64,000 nucleotides of DNA from Seohaeicola zhoushanensis (GTDB lineage Bacteria; Pseudomonadota; Alphaproteobacteria; Rhodobacterales; Rhodobacteraceae), in assembly GCF_014656415.1 (NCBI RefSeq), contig NZ_BNCJ01000013.1, positions 57,171 to 121,170 of the forward strand, read 5' to 3'. Under the pieces are notes generated by a model, which was not told the DNA's origin, did no database searches, and saw nothing but the letters and a program-made list of their open reading frames with translations. Shown in pieces: positions 51,344 to 60,143 of the stretch. Numbering within the stretch: the first letter of the stretch is position 1; each line of letters opens with the position of its first letter. A program made the translations under genes and the position numbers.

Positions 51344-52157
51344 GGTGCTGGCAGACAAATGCGAACCAGTCTCGCATCGCAGGAGGAAGGCGTCCCTATT
51401 CCGCGCAGAGACCGCGCCACTCGTCGAGAGCGGCGGCACGGTTCTGCTTGAAGATGGTGCGGGAAGAGAGGTTGCGTTCCTGGTTGAATAGATTGTGGAC
51501 CGAGGCGTGGACGGCGGCGAACAACTGTAACGTTCGCATGCGGCGGAAGCGGAGCATCGCCCGTTCGCGCCTTCGGAACGGCTGATGCGAATTCTCCGCA
51601 CGATTATTGGCCCAGCGTCCTGTCTCATGTCGGTCCCGGATACCGAGATCGTCGAGGGCGGCACCATAGGACCGCAGTCGGTCGGTCACGATTTCTTCGG
51701 CGCGGCCATGCCGCTTCAGCGATTTCTTCAAGAATTTCAATGCTGCTTTCTTGTCCCGTTTCTTCGTCACGAAGCTCTCGAGCACCTCGCCCTCGTGATC
51801 GACCGCCCGCCAAAGGTAGTGCCGTTCGCCGTTGATTTTCACGAAGACTTCGTCCAAGTGCCAGCGCCAGCGGCTCGACCGCATCCCCTCAACGCGCCGT
51901 TTTCGGATCTCCGAAGCGAACAGCGGCCCGAAGCGGTGCCACCAAAACCGCACCGTCTCGTGGCTGACCTCGACGCCGCGCTCGTGCAACAGATCCTCGA
52001 CGTTCCGTAGCGACAACGGAAAGCGGATGTACATCATGACCGCCAGCCGGATGATCTCGGACGACGTCTTGAAGTAGCGGAACGGTGAGCGCTGGGTCAT
52101 AGCCAAAGGCTACCCAGCCCATCCCTCCGCCTCAAGTCAGGTTCCCTTGACAGCACC
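51344..52157 (-). mobile_element. IS6-family insertion sequence, complete copy (814 bp)
   Basis: Ends GGTGCTGGCAGACAAATG (left) and, on the other strand, GGTGCTGTCAAGGGAACC (right), matching in nine of the first ten bases. Flanking 8-bp sequences differ (GAAGCGAG and GTCGGTGA), so the element was left by a rearrangement such as cointegrate resolution, not simple insertion. Its right end cuts purU. Confidence 0.75.
51396..52106 (-). CDS. IS6-family transposase
   Basis: A 236-residue DDE transposase. The N-terminal helix-turn-helix (IIRLAVMMYIRFPLSLRN, HERGVEVSHETVRFWWHRF) precedes Asp in WRWHLDEVFVKI, Asp in EEIVTDRLRSYG and Glu in RAENSHQPFRRRE. Full length for the family, so probably functional. 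It is a relative of, but clearly different from, the truncated copy at 42.2-42.9 kb. Confidence 0.9.
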   Translation of the reverse strand: MAMTQRSPFRYFKTSSEIIRLAVMMYIRFPLSLRNVEDLLHERGVEVSHETVRFWWHRFGPLFASEIRKRRVEGMRSSRWRWHLDEVFVKINGERHYLWRAVDHEGEVLESFVTKKRDKKAALKFLKKSLKRHGRAEEIVTDRLRSYGAALDDLGIRDRHETGRWANNRAENSHQPFRRRERAMLRFRRMRTLQLFAAVHASVHNLFNQERNLSSRTIFKQNRAAALDEWRGLCAE

Positions 52158-52256
52158 GTCGGTGATGTTGCAGCCATGGGCCGCAAGATAGCTGGAGATC
52201 GCGGCGACGATGCCGCGGGTCGAACGGCAGGTCACGGTCAGGCAATATTCGGTCAT
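52158..52256 (-). pseudogene. purU: purU 5' fragment (formyltetrahydrofolate deformylase)
   Basis: Thirty-three codons: MTEYCLTVTCRSTRGIVAAI, SSYLAAHGCNITD, then the IS6 end. This is the start of the ACT domain of PurU, which hydrolyses 10-formyl-THF to formate and THF. The remainder is not on the other side of the IS and not elsewhere in the window. It lies 22 bp after the CobW-type gene in the same operon. PurU is often linked to demethylases that charge THF with one-carbon units, as with the flavoprotein at 61.2 kb. Confidence 0.8.
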
Positions 52257-52278
52257 TCGGATGTTCCGGGAAGGTTGT

Positions 52279-53226
52279 TCAGGATGAGGTCGGGCCGCGC
52301 GCACCGTCGCCGGCCAGGGGTTCAACGGCCGCGTCGAGCCCCGCGCAGAAAGCTTCCAGCGGCGCAGGATCCCCGACAGCGATGAAGACCACGCCGGGGG
52401 CTCCCTGCGCGGCCGGCGTCACACTGGCGCGGCTGCCGACGCATTGGATCAGCGCCGCCCTTCCGGTCACCGCATCAGCGACGAACCCCTTGGCGCGATG
52501 AACGCTCGCCGGCAGCGCGGCGAAGGCGGCCTCGAGGCGGGCAAGGTCGACCGGCCCCGCAGGGCACCAGGTCCGTGTCACGAAGCCCGCCTGGGCCTTG
52601 GGCAAGACGGAACCGGCGTAATCGGGCGCGCAGATGCCCGCAGCGAAAAGCAGCGAGGACGGCACGCGCCCCTGCGAAATGGGCACCACACGCGCCCCCT
52701 TCCGGCGCGCGCGCAGCCAGGCCTCGGTCGCGTGGACGTCCTCCGGTTCGCAGAGATCGGTCTTCGTCAGCAGCACGATATCCGCACTGTCGAGCTGGTT
52801 GCGCACCAGCTGGCCGACGAACTTGTCGCCGGCCCGGCGGCGGATCGTCTCGGCATCCGCGGCGACCAGCACCGCATCAAGCTCGAAGCCCGGCCAGTGC
52901 CCCGCCAACATGCCGATCCGCGCCGGTTCGGCCACGCCGCTCGCCTCGATCAGAACGCGGTCGGGCCGCTCGGGCCGTACCGCGATGGCGCTGAGCGTCG
53001 CGCCAAGGTCGTCGCCGATGGTGCAGCAGACGCAGCCATTGCTCAGCTCGATGACGTCACGGCCGCGCTGACGCACCAGCGCGGCATCGATGTTGATCGG
53101 GCCGAAATCGTTCACCAGCACCGCGACCCGCTGCCCGCCCGCCCCGGCCAGCACGCGGTTCAGGATCGTCGTCTTTCCGGCGCCGAGATAGCCCGACAGC
53201 ACCGTGACCGGGATGCGCCCGCTCAT
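52279..53226 (-). CDS. CobW/COG0523 family GTPase (metallochaperone-type)
   Basis: A 315-residue G3E GTPase: Walker A SGYLGAGKTT, the metal-binding motif GCVCCTI, VLIEASGVAEP and the NKxD-equivalent LLTKTDL. COG0523 proteins deliver zinc or other metals to partner enzymes. The ATG at 53226 overlaps the amidohydrolase stop (ATGA), so the metal-dependent amidohydrolase is its natural client. Downstream comes the purU fragment. Confidence 0.88.
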   Translation of the reverse strand: MSGRIPVTVLSGYLGAGKTTILNRVLAGAGGQRVAVLVNDFGPINIDAALVRQRGRDVIELSNGCVCCTIGDDLGATLSAIAVRPERPDRVLIEASGVAEPARIGMLAGHWPGFELDAVLVAADAETIRRRAGDKFVGQLVRNQLDSADIVLLTKTDLCEPEDVHATEAWLRARRKGARVVPISQGRVPSSLLFAAGICAPDYAGSVLPKAQAGFVTRTWCPAGPVDLARLEAAFAALPASVHRAKGFVADAVTGRAALIQCVGSRASVTPAAQGAPGVVFIAVGDPAPLEAFCAGLDAAVEPLAGDGARGPTSS

Positions 53227-54872
53227 CGAACGATCGGAAACGGCCGCCCCTCGAAGACCGTGCCCCAGATCGGGATATCGCGTAGTGCCTCCGGCGCCAC
53301 CTCGAAGGGGTCCTGCTCCAGCACCGTGAAATCGGCCTTCTTCCCGGCCCGGATCGAGCCGACCTCGTCCTCCATGCCCAGCACATAGGCCGCGTCGATG
53401 GTGATCGCCCGCATCGCCGCCTCGACCGAAACCCGCTCCTGCGGGCACATCACTGCCCCAGATTCGGCGATCCGGTTGACCGCGACCCAGGCCGAGTTCA
53501 GCGGCAATGCCGGCGCCATGGTAAAGTCGGAGTGCAGCGCAAAGGGAACCCCCGCCCGCTCCAACGAGCCGAGCCGCGCCATCTGGCTGGCGCGTTCATG
53601 GCCGATGGACTCCTTCCAATAGGCTTCCCCCAGCTCGTGTACGTAATAGACATTGGCCGAGACGATGGCGCCCAGGTCCTTGATCCGCCGCACCTGCTCC
53701 GGGTTCGAGACGCCGAAGTGCTCGATGGTGAAGCGGTGGTTGAAGCGCGGCTTCTCGTCCTGCAGCTTCTGCAGCACGTCGAGCGCCAGCTCCAGCCCCA
53801 TGTCCCCGGTGCAATGCACGTGGATCTGTTTGCCCGCCAGCCAGAGCGCCCTTGCATAGGTTTCGAAGGCTTCCGGCGCCATCAGCCATTCGCCGTGGTG
53901 CCCGTCGATGAAACCCGGCTCGCGCATCTGCATCAACTCGGCGAAGAAGCCGCCGTCGGTGAACAGCTTGACGTTCCGCCCGAAGAACAGCTTGTCGGTG
54001 CTGCGTTCGGCATAGGCATCGATGCGCTTCACGTCGTCCTCGGCGGTGCCCTCGAAATTGCCCCGCTGAAGCGCGCGCGGCACCATCTTCATGCGGAAGG
54101 GCGTGTCCTCCCGGTCGAGCGTATGGCTCAGAACCTGCCATTCCAGCGCATCGTTCATCAGCGGATAGGCCAGCTCCCCGATGGTTGTGTGCCCGCCCAG
54201 GTGCACCGTCTGCTTGACCAGTTCCAGCCCGCGCCCGTACCGCTGCGGGCTCAGCAGCACGCGGTTCATCGCCTGCGTGGCCACCGCCAGCCCGGTCTCG
54301 AAGAACCGCCCCGAGTCCAGGTCGATCTGCGGATGCCGTTCAAGGTCGGCGCGCGCGACGCCCATCCAGTCGATGGCCGCATCATTGGCGATGATCTCGT
54401 GGAACGACCGCTGCCAGACGAAGATCGGCTTGTCGCCCGAAACCGCATTGAGCGCCGTCCGGTCGACATTGCCATGCCAGATGCGGTGGAACCCCCATGT
54501 CACCACGATCTCTTCTGCCGCGCCCTCGCCCGCCACGATCTCGGCCAGCCGCGCCAGGTAGTCCTCGTGCGTGGTCACCGGCGCGCAGGTTCGGTCGGGC
54601 AGCTTCCATTCCATCGCGGTGATGAAATGGCAGGGCAGCAGGATGGCCCCCAGCGTCGGATGCAGATGCGGGTCGATGAATCCCGGCATCAGCACATGGT
54701 TCTCGAACTGCCGGTCGATCCGGTGCGGGTGACGGTCGAGCCAGGGTTTCAGCGTCTCCAGGCTGCCCACCTCGACAATCCGGCCGTCCCGCACCGCTAC
54801 CGCCGTGGCCTCCGGCATCGGCTCGTTCATCGTGACGATCTTGCGGGCGGTGAAGACGGTGATTCCAGACAT
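53223..54872 (-). CDS. Amidohydrolase family protein (YtcJ-like)
   Basis: A 549-residue metal-dependent hydrolase of the amidohydrolase_3/YtcJ group: MPGFIDPHLHP with the HxH metal pair, KIHVHCTGD-type motif (QIHVHCTGDMG), IEHFG and the Asp motif LHSDFTMAP. A composite beta sandwich is formed by both ends (RKIVTMNEP and GKKADFTVLEQDP). Related enzymes include N-substituted formamide deformylase and exoenzymes acting on cyclic amides. With a CobW chaperone, a demethylase-like flavoprotein and a peptide/opine transporter around it, an N-acyl or cyclic amide of an N-methyl compound is a reasonable substrate class; this is inference. Confidence 0.86.
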   Translation of the reverse strand: MSGITVFTARKIVTMNEPMPEATAVAVRDGRIVEVGSLETLKPWLDRHPHRIDRQFENHVLMPGFIDPHLHPTLGAILLPCHFITAMEWKLPDRTCAPVTTHEDYLARLAEIVAGEGAAEEIVVTWGFHRIWHGNVDRTALNAVSGDKPIFVWQRSFHEIIANDAAIDWMGVARADLERHPQIDLDSGRFFETGLAVATQAMNRVLLSPQRYGRGLELVKQTVHLGGHTTIGELAYPLMNDALEWQVLSHTLDREDTPFRMKMVPRALQRGNFEGTAEDDVKRIDAYAERSTDKLFFGRNVKLFTDGGFFAELMQMREPGFIDGHHGEWLMAPEAFETYARALWLAGKQIHVHCTGDMGLELALDVLQKLQDEKPRFNHRFTIEHFGVSNPEQVRRIKDLGAIVSANVYYVHELGEAYWKESIGHERASQMARLGSLERAGVPFALHSDFTMAPALPLNSAWVAVNRIAESGAVMCPQERVSVEAAMRAITIDAAYVLGMEDEVGSIRAGKKADFTVLEQDPFEVAPEALRDIPIWGTVFEGRPFPIVR

Positions 54873-54891
54873 GCTAATCTCCCAAATTTGT

Positions 54892-55512
54892 TCAGTAATT
54901 CGCCGACTTGAAGGACCAGACGATCACTGCATCCACCGGCCCCGGGTTGCGGCACCAATGGCGGCCGATCTCGGTCATCTGAAAGCTGTCCCCGGCTTCG
55001 AGCAGGATGGTCTGGCCGTCGATGCGCAGCTCAAGCTGGCCGGACACAACATATCCGCCCTCCTCGCCCCGGCGCATCCGCCCCTCCTCGCCGGTGCCGG
55101 CGCCGGGGGCGAAGGTGGTCATCACCATCTCCAGCCCGCCGGTCAGGTGCGGAGAGAGCAGTTCCTCGCGGACGCCCGAACGGCTGAGGTTGATCTCCCG
55201 CCGCTCGCTCCGGCGCACCACGAACTTGCTTTCGGGCAGTTCCTCGGCCGAGGCCGCCGAAAAGAACCAGCTGATCGAGACATCCAGCGTGCGGGCGATC
55301 TTGTCGAGCGTGTCGAGCGTGATCGGGCTGACGCCGCGCTCCAGCTCGCTGAGATGCCCCACCGAGCGGCCGATGGCATTGGCCACGTCGGTCAGCGTCA
55401 ACCCACGCGACCGGCGCAGCTCGCGGATCTGCCGCCCGACCGGCTGGTTCGGACTGGCCGCAAGCTCTCCGGCAGCGGCCTGTTTCTTTTTGCTCGCCGT
55501 TTTCGAACTCAT
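54892..55512 (-). CDS. XRE family regulator with C-terminal cupin
   Basis: A 206-residue protein. HTH: RQIRELRRSRGLTLTDVANA, IGRSVGHLSELERGVSPITL, DTLDKIARTLDVSISWFF; the C-terminal half is a cupin barrel (GEEGRMRRGEEGGYVVSGQL, LLEAGDSFQMTEIGRHWCRN). Regulators of this build (PuuR-like) sense small polar compounds and control adjacent uptake and catabolic genes. It is the first gene of the minus-strand operon and divergent from the ABC transporter operon; GAAAA-type direct repeats in the shared promoter (55584-55607) are likely operators. Confidence 0.88.
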   Translation of the reverse strand: MSSKTASKKKQAAAGELAASPNQPVGRQIRELRRSRGLTLTDVANAIGRSVGHLSELERGVSPITLDTLDKIARTLDVSISWFFSAASAEELPESKFVVRRSERREINLSRSGVREELLSPHLTGGLEMVMTTFAPGAGTGEEGRMRRGEEGGYVVSGQLELRIDGQTILLEAGDSFQMTEIGRHWCRNPGPVDAVIVWSFKSANY

Positions 55513-55541
55513 CTTCCTGATCCTGGCAGATTTCCGGATAT

Positions 55542-55607
55542 GTGAAAATTTTGTTGCATTATTTCACTCTCGTGGCAAGCTCTGAAAAGTTCACTCGAAA
55601 ATTTCAC
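55542..55607. promoter_or_regulatory. Repeated GAAAAkTTCAC motifs in XRE/transporter divergent promoter
   Basis: GTGAAAATTTT at 55542-55552, GAAAAGTTCAC at 55584-55594 and GAAAATTTCAC at 55597-55607. The last two are direct repeats spaced 13 bp, differing at one base, and the first is their inverse. They lie between the XRE regulator start (55512) and the transporter start (55646). Confidence 0.5.
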
Positions 55608-55645
55608 GGCCTTGAAGCCTTCAACAACCAACAGGGGAACAGGAA

Positions 55646-57241
55646 ATGCTTGAAAGACTGGCCAGACGACTCACCAGCGCCGCGCCCATCGCGCTGGCCG
55701 CCGCCATCGGCCTCGCACCCATCGCGCAGGCCGACCCGAAGGACGGCGGCACGCTGACCACCTTCACCAGCGGCTACCGCACGCTCAACCCGGCGGTGCA
55801 GTCCGGCGCCGCCACCGGCGCGCCGGGGTCGCAGATCTTCGCGGGCCTGGTGACGGTCGGCAAGGACTACGTGGTCCAGCCCTACCTCGCCGACGCCTGG
55901 CAGGTCTCCGACGACCAGCTCACCGTGACCTTCGACCTGGTCGGCGGCGCCAAGTTCCATGACGGCCAGCCGATCACCGGCGAAGACGTCAAGTTCTCGC
56001 TCGAAACGGTCCGCGCCAACCATCCCTTCGGCAGCGCGATGTTCGGCAACGTCGAAAGCATCGAGGTGCCCGCCCCCGACAAGGTCGTGCTCCACCTCGC
56101 CAAGCCGGTTCCCGGCCTGCTCTACTCGCTCCAGCCGCTCCTGATGCCGATCCTGCCCAAGCACGTCTACGGCGACGGCCAGGACATGAAGACCCATCCC
56201 CGCAACATGGAGAACGTGGTCGGCTCGGGCCCCTTCAAGGTCGAGGAAAACAACCCCGCCGAACGCCTCGTGCTGGTCAAGAACCAGGACTTCTTCCTCA
56301 AGGGCAAACCGCATCTCGACAAGATCGTCTACCCGATGGTCAAGGATCCGCTGACCCGCGTGCTGATGCTGGAAAAGGGCGAAATCGACTATGCCCCCTT
56401 CGCCGGCATCCGACCGAACGATGCCTCACGGCTCGAAAAGGCCAAGGGCGCGCATGTGACGACCGACGGCTACGAGGCCATCGGATATGTCCACTATCTC
56501 GAGTTGAACCTGCGCAACGAGCCCTTCTCCAAGCGCGAGGTGCGCGAAGCACTGGCCCATGCAATCGACACGGGTTTCCTCGCCAAGGTGATCTTCGGCG
56601 GCCGCACGGTCCCCGGCACCGGGCCGCTGCACACCGGCAACCCGTTCTATTCGGCAGATGTTCCCACTTATGAACCCGACATGGACAAGGCGGCCGCAAT
56701 GCTCGACGCCGCCGGCTACCCGGTCGGCGCCGACGGCTCGCGCTTCTCCTTCGTGCTCGACGTTCCGAGCTGGGCGCCCGCGGCCCACGTTCCGATGGCC
56801 GAATACATCCAGGCCCAGCTCGCCAAGCTCAAGATCAACGTCGAACTGCGCAAGGCCCCCGACTTCGGCACCTGGGTCAAGCGGGTGTCCAGCTGGGACT
56901 ACGAGGCCACGATGAACGGTTCGTTCAACTACCCCGACCCAACCATCGGCGTGCATCGTCACTTCGACTGCGACAACATCAAGAACGTGATCTGGTCGAA
57001 CACCCAGGGCTACTGCAACCCCGAGGTCGACACGCTGCTCGGCGCCGCCGCGGTCGAAACCGACATGGCCAAGCGCAAGGCGCTCTACGCCGACATCCAG
57101 CGCAAGGTGCAGGAAGACCTCGTCTTCATCTACATGCCGCAGGACTATTCGGCGACCGTCTACAGCGACGGCGTGGCGAACCTGCCGGACTCGCCCTTCG
57201 GCGCGCTCTCGCCCTTCTACGACGTCTACCTCGACAAGTGA
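55646..57241 (+). CDS. ABC transporter substrate-binding protein, family 5 (DppA/OppA type)
   Basis: A 531-residue periplasmic protein. A signal peptide ends near IAQADPKDGG; the body has LTTFTSGYRTLNPAVQSG, the SBP5 signature region (QLTVTFDLVGGAKFHDGQP, ITGEDVKFSLETVRAN), VGSGPFKVEENNPAERLVLV and ALAHAIDTGFLAK. Family 5 proteins bind peptides, opines, nickel or glycosides. Heads the permease-permease-ATPase-ATPase operon. The position next to a dimethylglycine-dehydrogenase-like gene suggests an N-methylated or opine-like ligand rather than peptides. Confidence 0.9.
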   Translation: MLERLARRLTSAAPIALAAAIGLAPIAQADPKDGGTLTTFTSGYRTLNPAVQSGAATGAPGSQIFAGLVTVGKDYVVQPYLADAWQVSDDQLTVTFDLVGGAKFHDGQPITGEDVKFSLETVRANHPFGSAMFGNVESIEVPAPDKVVLHLAKPVPGLLYSLQPLLMPILPKHVYGDGQDMKTHPRNMENVVGSGPFKVEENNPAERLVLVKNQDFFLKGKPHLDKIVYPMVKDPLTRVLMLEKGEIDYAPFAGIRPNDASRLEKAKGAHVTTDGYEAIGYVHYLELNLRNEPFSKREVREALAHAIDTGFLAKVIFGGRTVPGTGPLHTGNPFYSADVPTYEPDMDKAAAMLDAAGYPVGADGSRFSFVLDVPSWAPAAHVPMAEYIQAQLAKLKINVELRKAPDFGTWVKRVSSWDYEATMNGSFNYPDPTIGVHRHFDCDNIKNVIWSNTQGYCNPEVDTLLGAAAVETDMAKRKALYADIQRKVQEDLVFIYMPQDYSATVYSDGVANLPDSPFGALSPFYDVYLDK

Positions 57242-57248
57242 TCGGCCA

Positions 57249-57274
57249 ATGGCCGGCCCGCCCGGGCCGGCCAT
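57249..57274 (+). repeat. Strong intercistronic hairpin between binding-protein and permease genes
   Basis: Perfect 12-bp inverted repeat ATGGCCGGCCCG / CGGGCCGGCCAT around two bases, 8 bp after the binding-protein stop and 25 bp before the permease GTG. No T run. Probably protects the upstream mRNA and lowers permease expression. Confidence 0.6.
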
Positions 57275-57298
57275 GCAACCCCCTCGGAAGGACTGTCC

Positions 57299-58267
57299 GT
57301 GCTCAAGGGATCCCTGCGCAAACTGCTGAACGCCCTGCTGCTCATGATCGCGGTGCTGGTGCTGAACTTCACGCTGATCCACATTGCCCCCGGCGACCCG
57401 GTCGAGGCCCTGGTCGGCGAGATGGGCGGCGCCACGCCCGAGCTGATCGCCGAGCTGCGCAGCCGCTTCGGCCTCGACCAGCCGCTCTACGTGCAGCTCG
57501 GCACCTATCTCGGCCGCATCGCACAGGGCGATTTCGGCCACTCGCTCTACTATGACCAGCCGGTTACCGCGCTGATCGCCGAGCGCATCGGCCCGACGAT
57601 CCTGCTGGTTACAACCGCGCTTTTCTCCGCGATCGCCCTCGGCACCGTCCTCGGTGTCTTCTCGGCCCAGCGCCGCCGCTCGGTGCTCAGCCACCTGGTG
57701 ACCGTGATCTCGCTTGCCGGCTTCTCGGCCCCCGTCTTCTGGGTCGGGATCATGCTGATCCTGCTGCTGTCGGTATCGGTCCCGCTGCTGCCGATCTCCG
57801 GCATGTCCAGCGCCGACTCCGCGGCTTCCGGCCTGTTCTACATCCTCGACGTGCTGCACCACCTCGTGCTGCCGGCGCTGACACTGGCGCTGATCTACCT
57901 GGCCTTCTACTCGCGCCTCTCGCGCGCCAGCATGCTCGAAGTGCTCGGCTCCGACTATATCCGCACCGCGCGGGCCAAGGGGCTGCCCAAGCGCATGGTC
58001 ATCTACAAGCACGCCCTGCGCAACGCGATCCTTCCGGTAGTCACTTTCGCCGGGCTGCAATTCGGCCAGGTGATCTCGGGCGCGGTGCTGGTCGAGACGG
58101 TTTTCGCCTGGCCCGGCCTGGGCACGCTGGCCTTCGAGTCGATCCTGCGCCGCGACACGCCGACCCTGCTCGGCATCCTGTTCTTTTCCGCCGTGATGGT
58201 CGTGGTGATGAACCTCGTCACCGACGTCGTCTATCGCCGCGTCGATCCAAGGATCAAAGCCCGATGA
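57299..58267 (+). CDS. ABC transporter permease (DppB type)
   Basis: A 322-residue inner-membrane permease with six hydrophobic segments; landmarks are NFTLIHIAPGDPVEALVG, RFGLDQPLYVQLGTYLGRIAQGDFGHS and the coupling loop SDYIRTARAKGLPKRMVIYKHALRNAILP. Starts at a GTG. Its stop overlaps the start of the second permease (ATGA). Confidence 0.9.
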   Translation: MLKGSLRKLLNALLLMIAVLVLNFTLIHIAPGDPVEALVGEMGGATPELIAELRSRFGLDQPLYVQLGTYLGRIAQGDFGHSLYYDQPVTALIAERIGPTILLVTTALFSAIALGTVLGVFSAQRRRSVLSHLVTVISLAGFSAPVFWVGIMLILLLSVSVPLLPISGMSSADSAASGLFYILDVLHHLVLPALTLALIYLAFYSRLSRASMLEVLGSDYIRTARAKGLPKRMVIYKHALRNAILPVVTFAGLQFGQVISGAVLVETVFAWPGLGTLAFESILRRDTPTLLGILFFSAVMVVVMNLVTDVVYRRVDPRIKAR

Positions 58268-59145
58268 CCGCCACATCGACCACACCCGCCAGCGCGCCCG
58301 AAGCCGTCTCTCCCGGCCGGCAGGCCTGGCGCATGTTCCGGCAGAACCACTCGGCGCTCTTCGGCCTCGCCATCATCGCGCTGATCGTCCTCGCCTCGGT
58401 CTTCGGCCCCTATGTCTATACCGTCCCCCCGCGCGAGATGGTCTGGATGCCGCTGACCCCGCCCGGCGAATCCGAATACCTGCTCGGCACCGACTACCTC
58501 GGCCGCGACTTGCTGGCCGGTCTCATCAACGGCGGCCGGGTGACGCTGACCGTGGGCCTTTCCGCCGCCGTGCTGACCGTGCTCATCGGGATCACCGTCG
58601 GCGCGCTCGCGGGCTTTTTCGGCGGCAGGGTCGACGACGTGCTGATGCGCATCACCGAATTCTTCCAGGTCCTGCCCAACCTGCTCTTCGCGATGGTGGT
58701 GGTGATGCTGTTCTCGCCCTCGCTGCTCAACATTGCCGTCGCGATCGGCGTCGTCTCCTGGACCTCGACCGCCCGTCTGACCCGCGCCGAGTTCATGCGC
58801 CTGCGCGAGATGGAATTCGTCAAGGCCGAACGCTCGATCGGGGCCGGCAACGCCCGGCTGATCTGGCGCGTGATCCTGCCCAATGCCGCGCCACCGCTGA
58901 TCGTGGTCGCCGCGCTCAGCATCGGCACCGCGATCCTGTTCGAGGCCGGTCTCTCCTTCCTCGGCCTCTCCGATCCCAACGCCACCAGCTGGGGCCGCAT
59001 GATCGGCGACAACCGCCCCTATATCCTCGACAGTTCCTGGGGCGTCACCTTCCCCGGTCTCTGCATCTTCCTGACCGTGCTGGCGATCAGCCTCGTCGGC
59101 GACGGCCTGAACGATGCCTTCAACCCCAAGCTGAGGCAGCGGTGA
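58264..59145 (+). CDS. ABC transporter permease (DppC type)
   Basis: A 293-residue permease: N-terminal QAWRMFRQNHSALFGLAIIA, YLLGTDYLGRDLLAGLINGG and the coupling loop REMEFVKAERSIGAGNARLIWRVILPN, as in DppC/OppC proteins. Translationally coupled at both ends (ATGA overlaps). Confidence 0.9.
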   Translation: MTATSTTPASAPEAVSPGRQAWRMFRQNHSALFGLAIIALIVLASVFGPYVYTVPPREMVWMPLTPPGESEYLLGTDYLGRDLLAGLINGGRVTLTVGLSAAVLTVLIGITVGALAGFFGGRVDDVLMRITEFFQVLPNLLFAMVVVMLFSPSLLNIAVAIGVVSWTSTARLTRAEFMRLREMEFVKAERSIGAGNARLIWRVILPNAAPPLIVVAALSIGTAILFEAGLSFLGLSDPNATSWGRMIGDNRPYILDSSWGVTFPGLCIFLTVLAISLVGDGLNDAFNPKLRQR

Positions 59146-60143
59146 TGACTGGCAAAAAACTCCTCTCCGTCCGCAACCTCGAGATCACCTTCCGCACCGA
59201 AGGCGAGGACATCCCGGTGGTGCGCGACCTCTCCTTCGATCTCGACCACGGCGATACGCTGGGCATCGTCGGCGAATCCGGCTGCGGCAAGTCAATCACC
59301 GCCCTGTCGCTGCTGGGCCTGGTGCCCAGCCCGCCGGGCCGGATCTCGAAGGGACAGATCCTCTTCGAGGGCGAAGACCTCGTGCAGGCCGGCGAACGCC
59401 GCCTGAACCAGGTGCGCGGAAACGACATCTCGATGGTCTTCCAGGAGCCGATGACCTCGCTCAACCCGGTCTACACCATCGGCGAACAGATCGCCGAAAC
59501 CGCCCGCGTCCACTTCGGCCTGAGCCCCGCCAAGGCCTGGGCCCGCGCGGTCGAGATGCTCGACCTGGTTGGCATCCCCTCGCCCGACACCCGTGCCCAC
59601 GACTTTCCGCACCAGCTCTCCGGCGGGATGCGCCAACGGGTGATGATCGCCATCGCGCTGGTCTGCGAACCCAAGCTGCTGATCGCGGACGAGCCGACCA
59701 CCGCCCTCGACGTGACGGTGCAGGCGCAGGTCTTCGACCTGTTCCAGGAACTCAAGCAGAAGATCGGCGCCGCGATCATCCTCATCACCCACGACATCGG
59801 CGTGGTGGCCCAGATGACCAACCGGGTCATGGTGATGTACGCCGGCCGCAAGATCGAGGAAGGCCCGGTCGCCGAATTCATCCGCGACCCGCGGCACCCC
59901 TATACCCGCGGTCTGGTCTCCTGCATCCCGCGCCTGCGGCTGCCGCCCGACGACCACCCCGCGCCGCTCTTCGAGATCCCCGGCGTCGTCCCCTCCCCAT
60001 GGGAACTGAACCGCCCCGGCTGCGCCTTTGCCCCGCGCTGCGCCCGCGCGATGGCGCGCTGCCGGACCGAAAACCCCGTGCTGGCGCCGCTGGGCGATGG
60101 CCGCGCCGCAGCCTGCTGGCTGGAAACGGAGGCAGCGGCATGA
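59142..60143 (+). CDS. ABC transporter ATP-binding protein (DppD type)
   Basis: A 333-residue ATPase: Walker A GESGCGKS, Q-loop MVFQEPMTSLNPV, signature LSGGMRQRV, Walker B LLIADEPTTALDV, H-loop ITHDIGVV, and a C-terminal extension with four cysteines (GCAFAPRCARAMARCRTE...CW) typical of oligopeptide-type ATPases, which may hold an Fe-S cluster. Coupled to DppF by an ATGA overlap. Confidence 0.9.
   Translation: MMTGKKLLSVRNLEITFRTEGEDIPVVRDLSFDLDHGDTLGIVGESGCGKSITALSLLGLVPSPPGRISKGQILFEGEDLVQAGERRLNQVRGNDISMVFQEPMTSLNPVYTIGEQIAETARVHFGLSPAKAWARAVEMLDLVGIPSPDTRAHDFPHQLSGGMRQRVMIAIALVCEPKLLIADEPTTALDVTVQAQVFDLFQELKQKIGAAIILITHDIGVVAQMTNRVMVMYAGRKIEEGPVAEFIRDPRHPYTRGLVSCIPRLRLPPDDHPAPLFEIPGVVPSPWELNRPGCAFAPRCARAMARCRTENPVLAPLGDGRAAACWLETEAAA

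Noticed and set aside
56426..58285. A 619-codon minus-strand frame opposite the Dpp binding protein and permease
   Set aside because: It is low-complexity, His/Asp/Gly/Val-rich translation of antisense DNA over genes with clear signatures.
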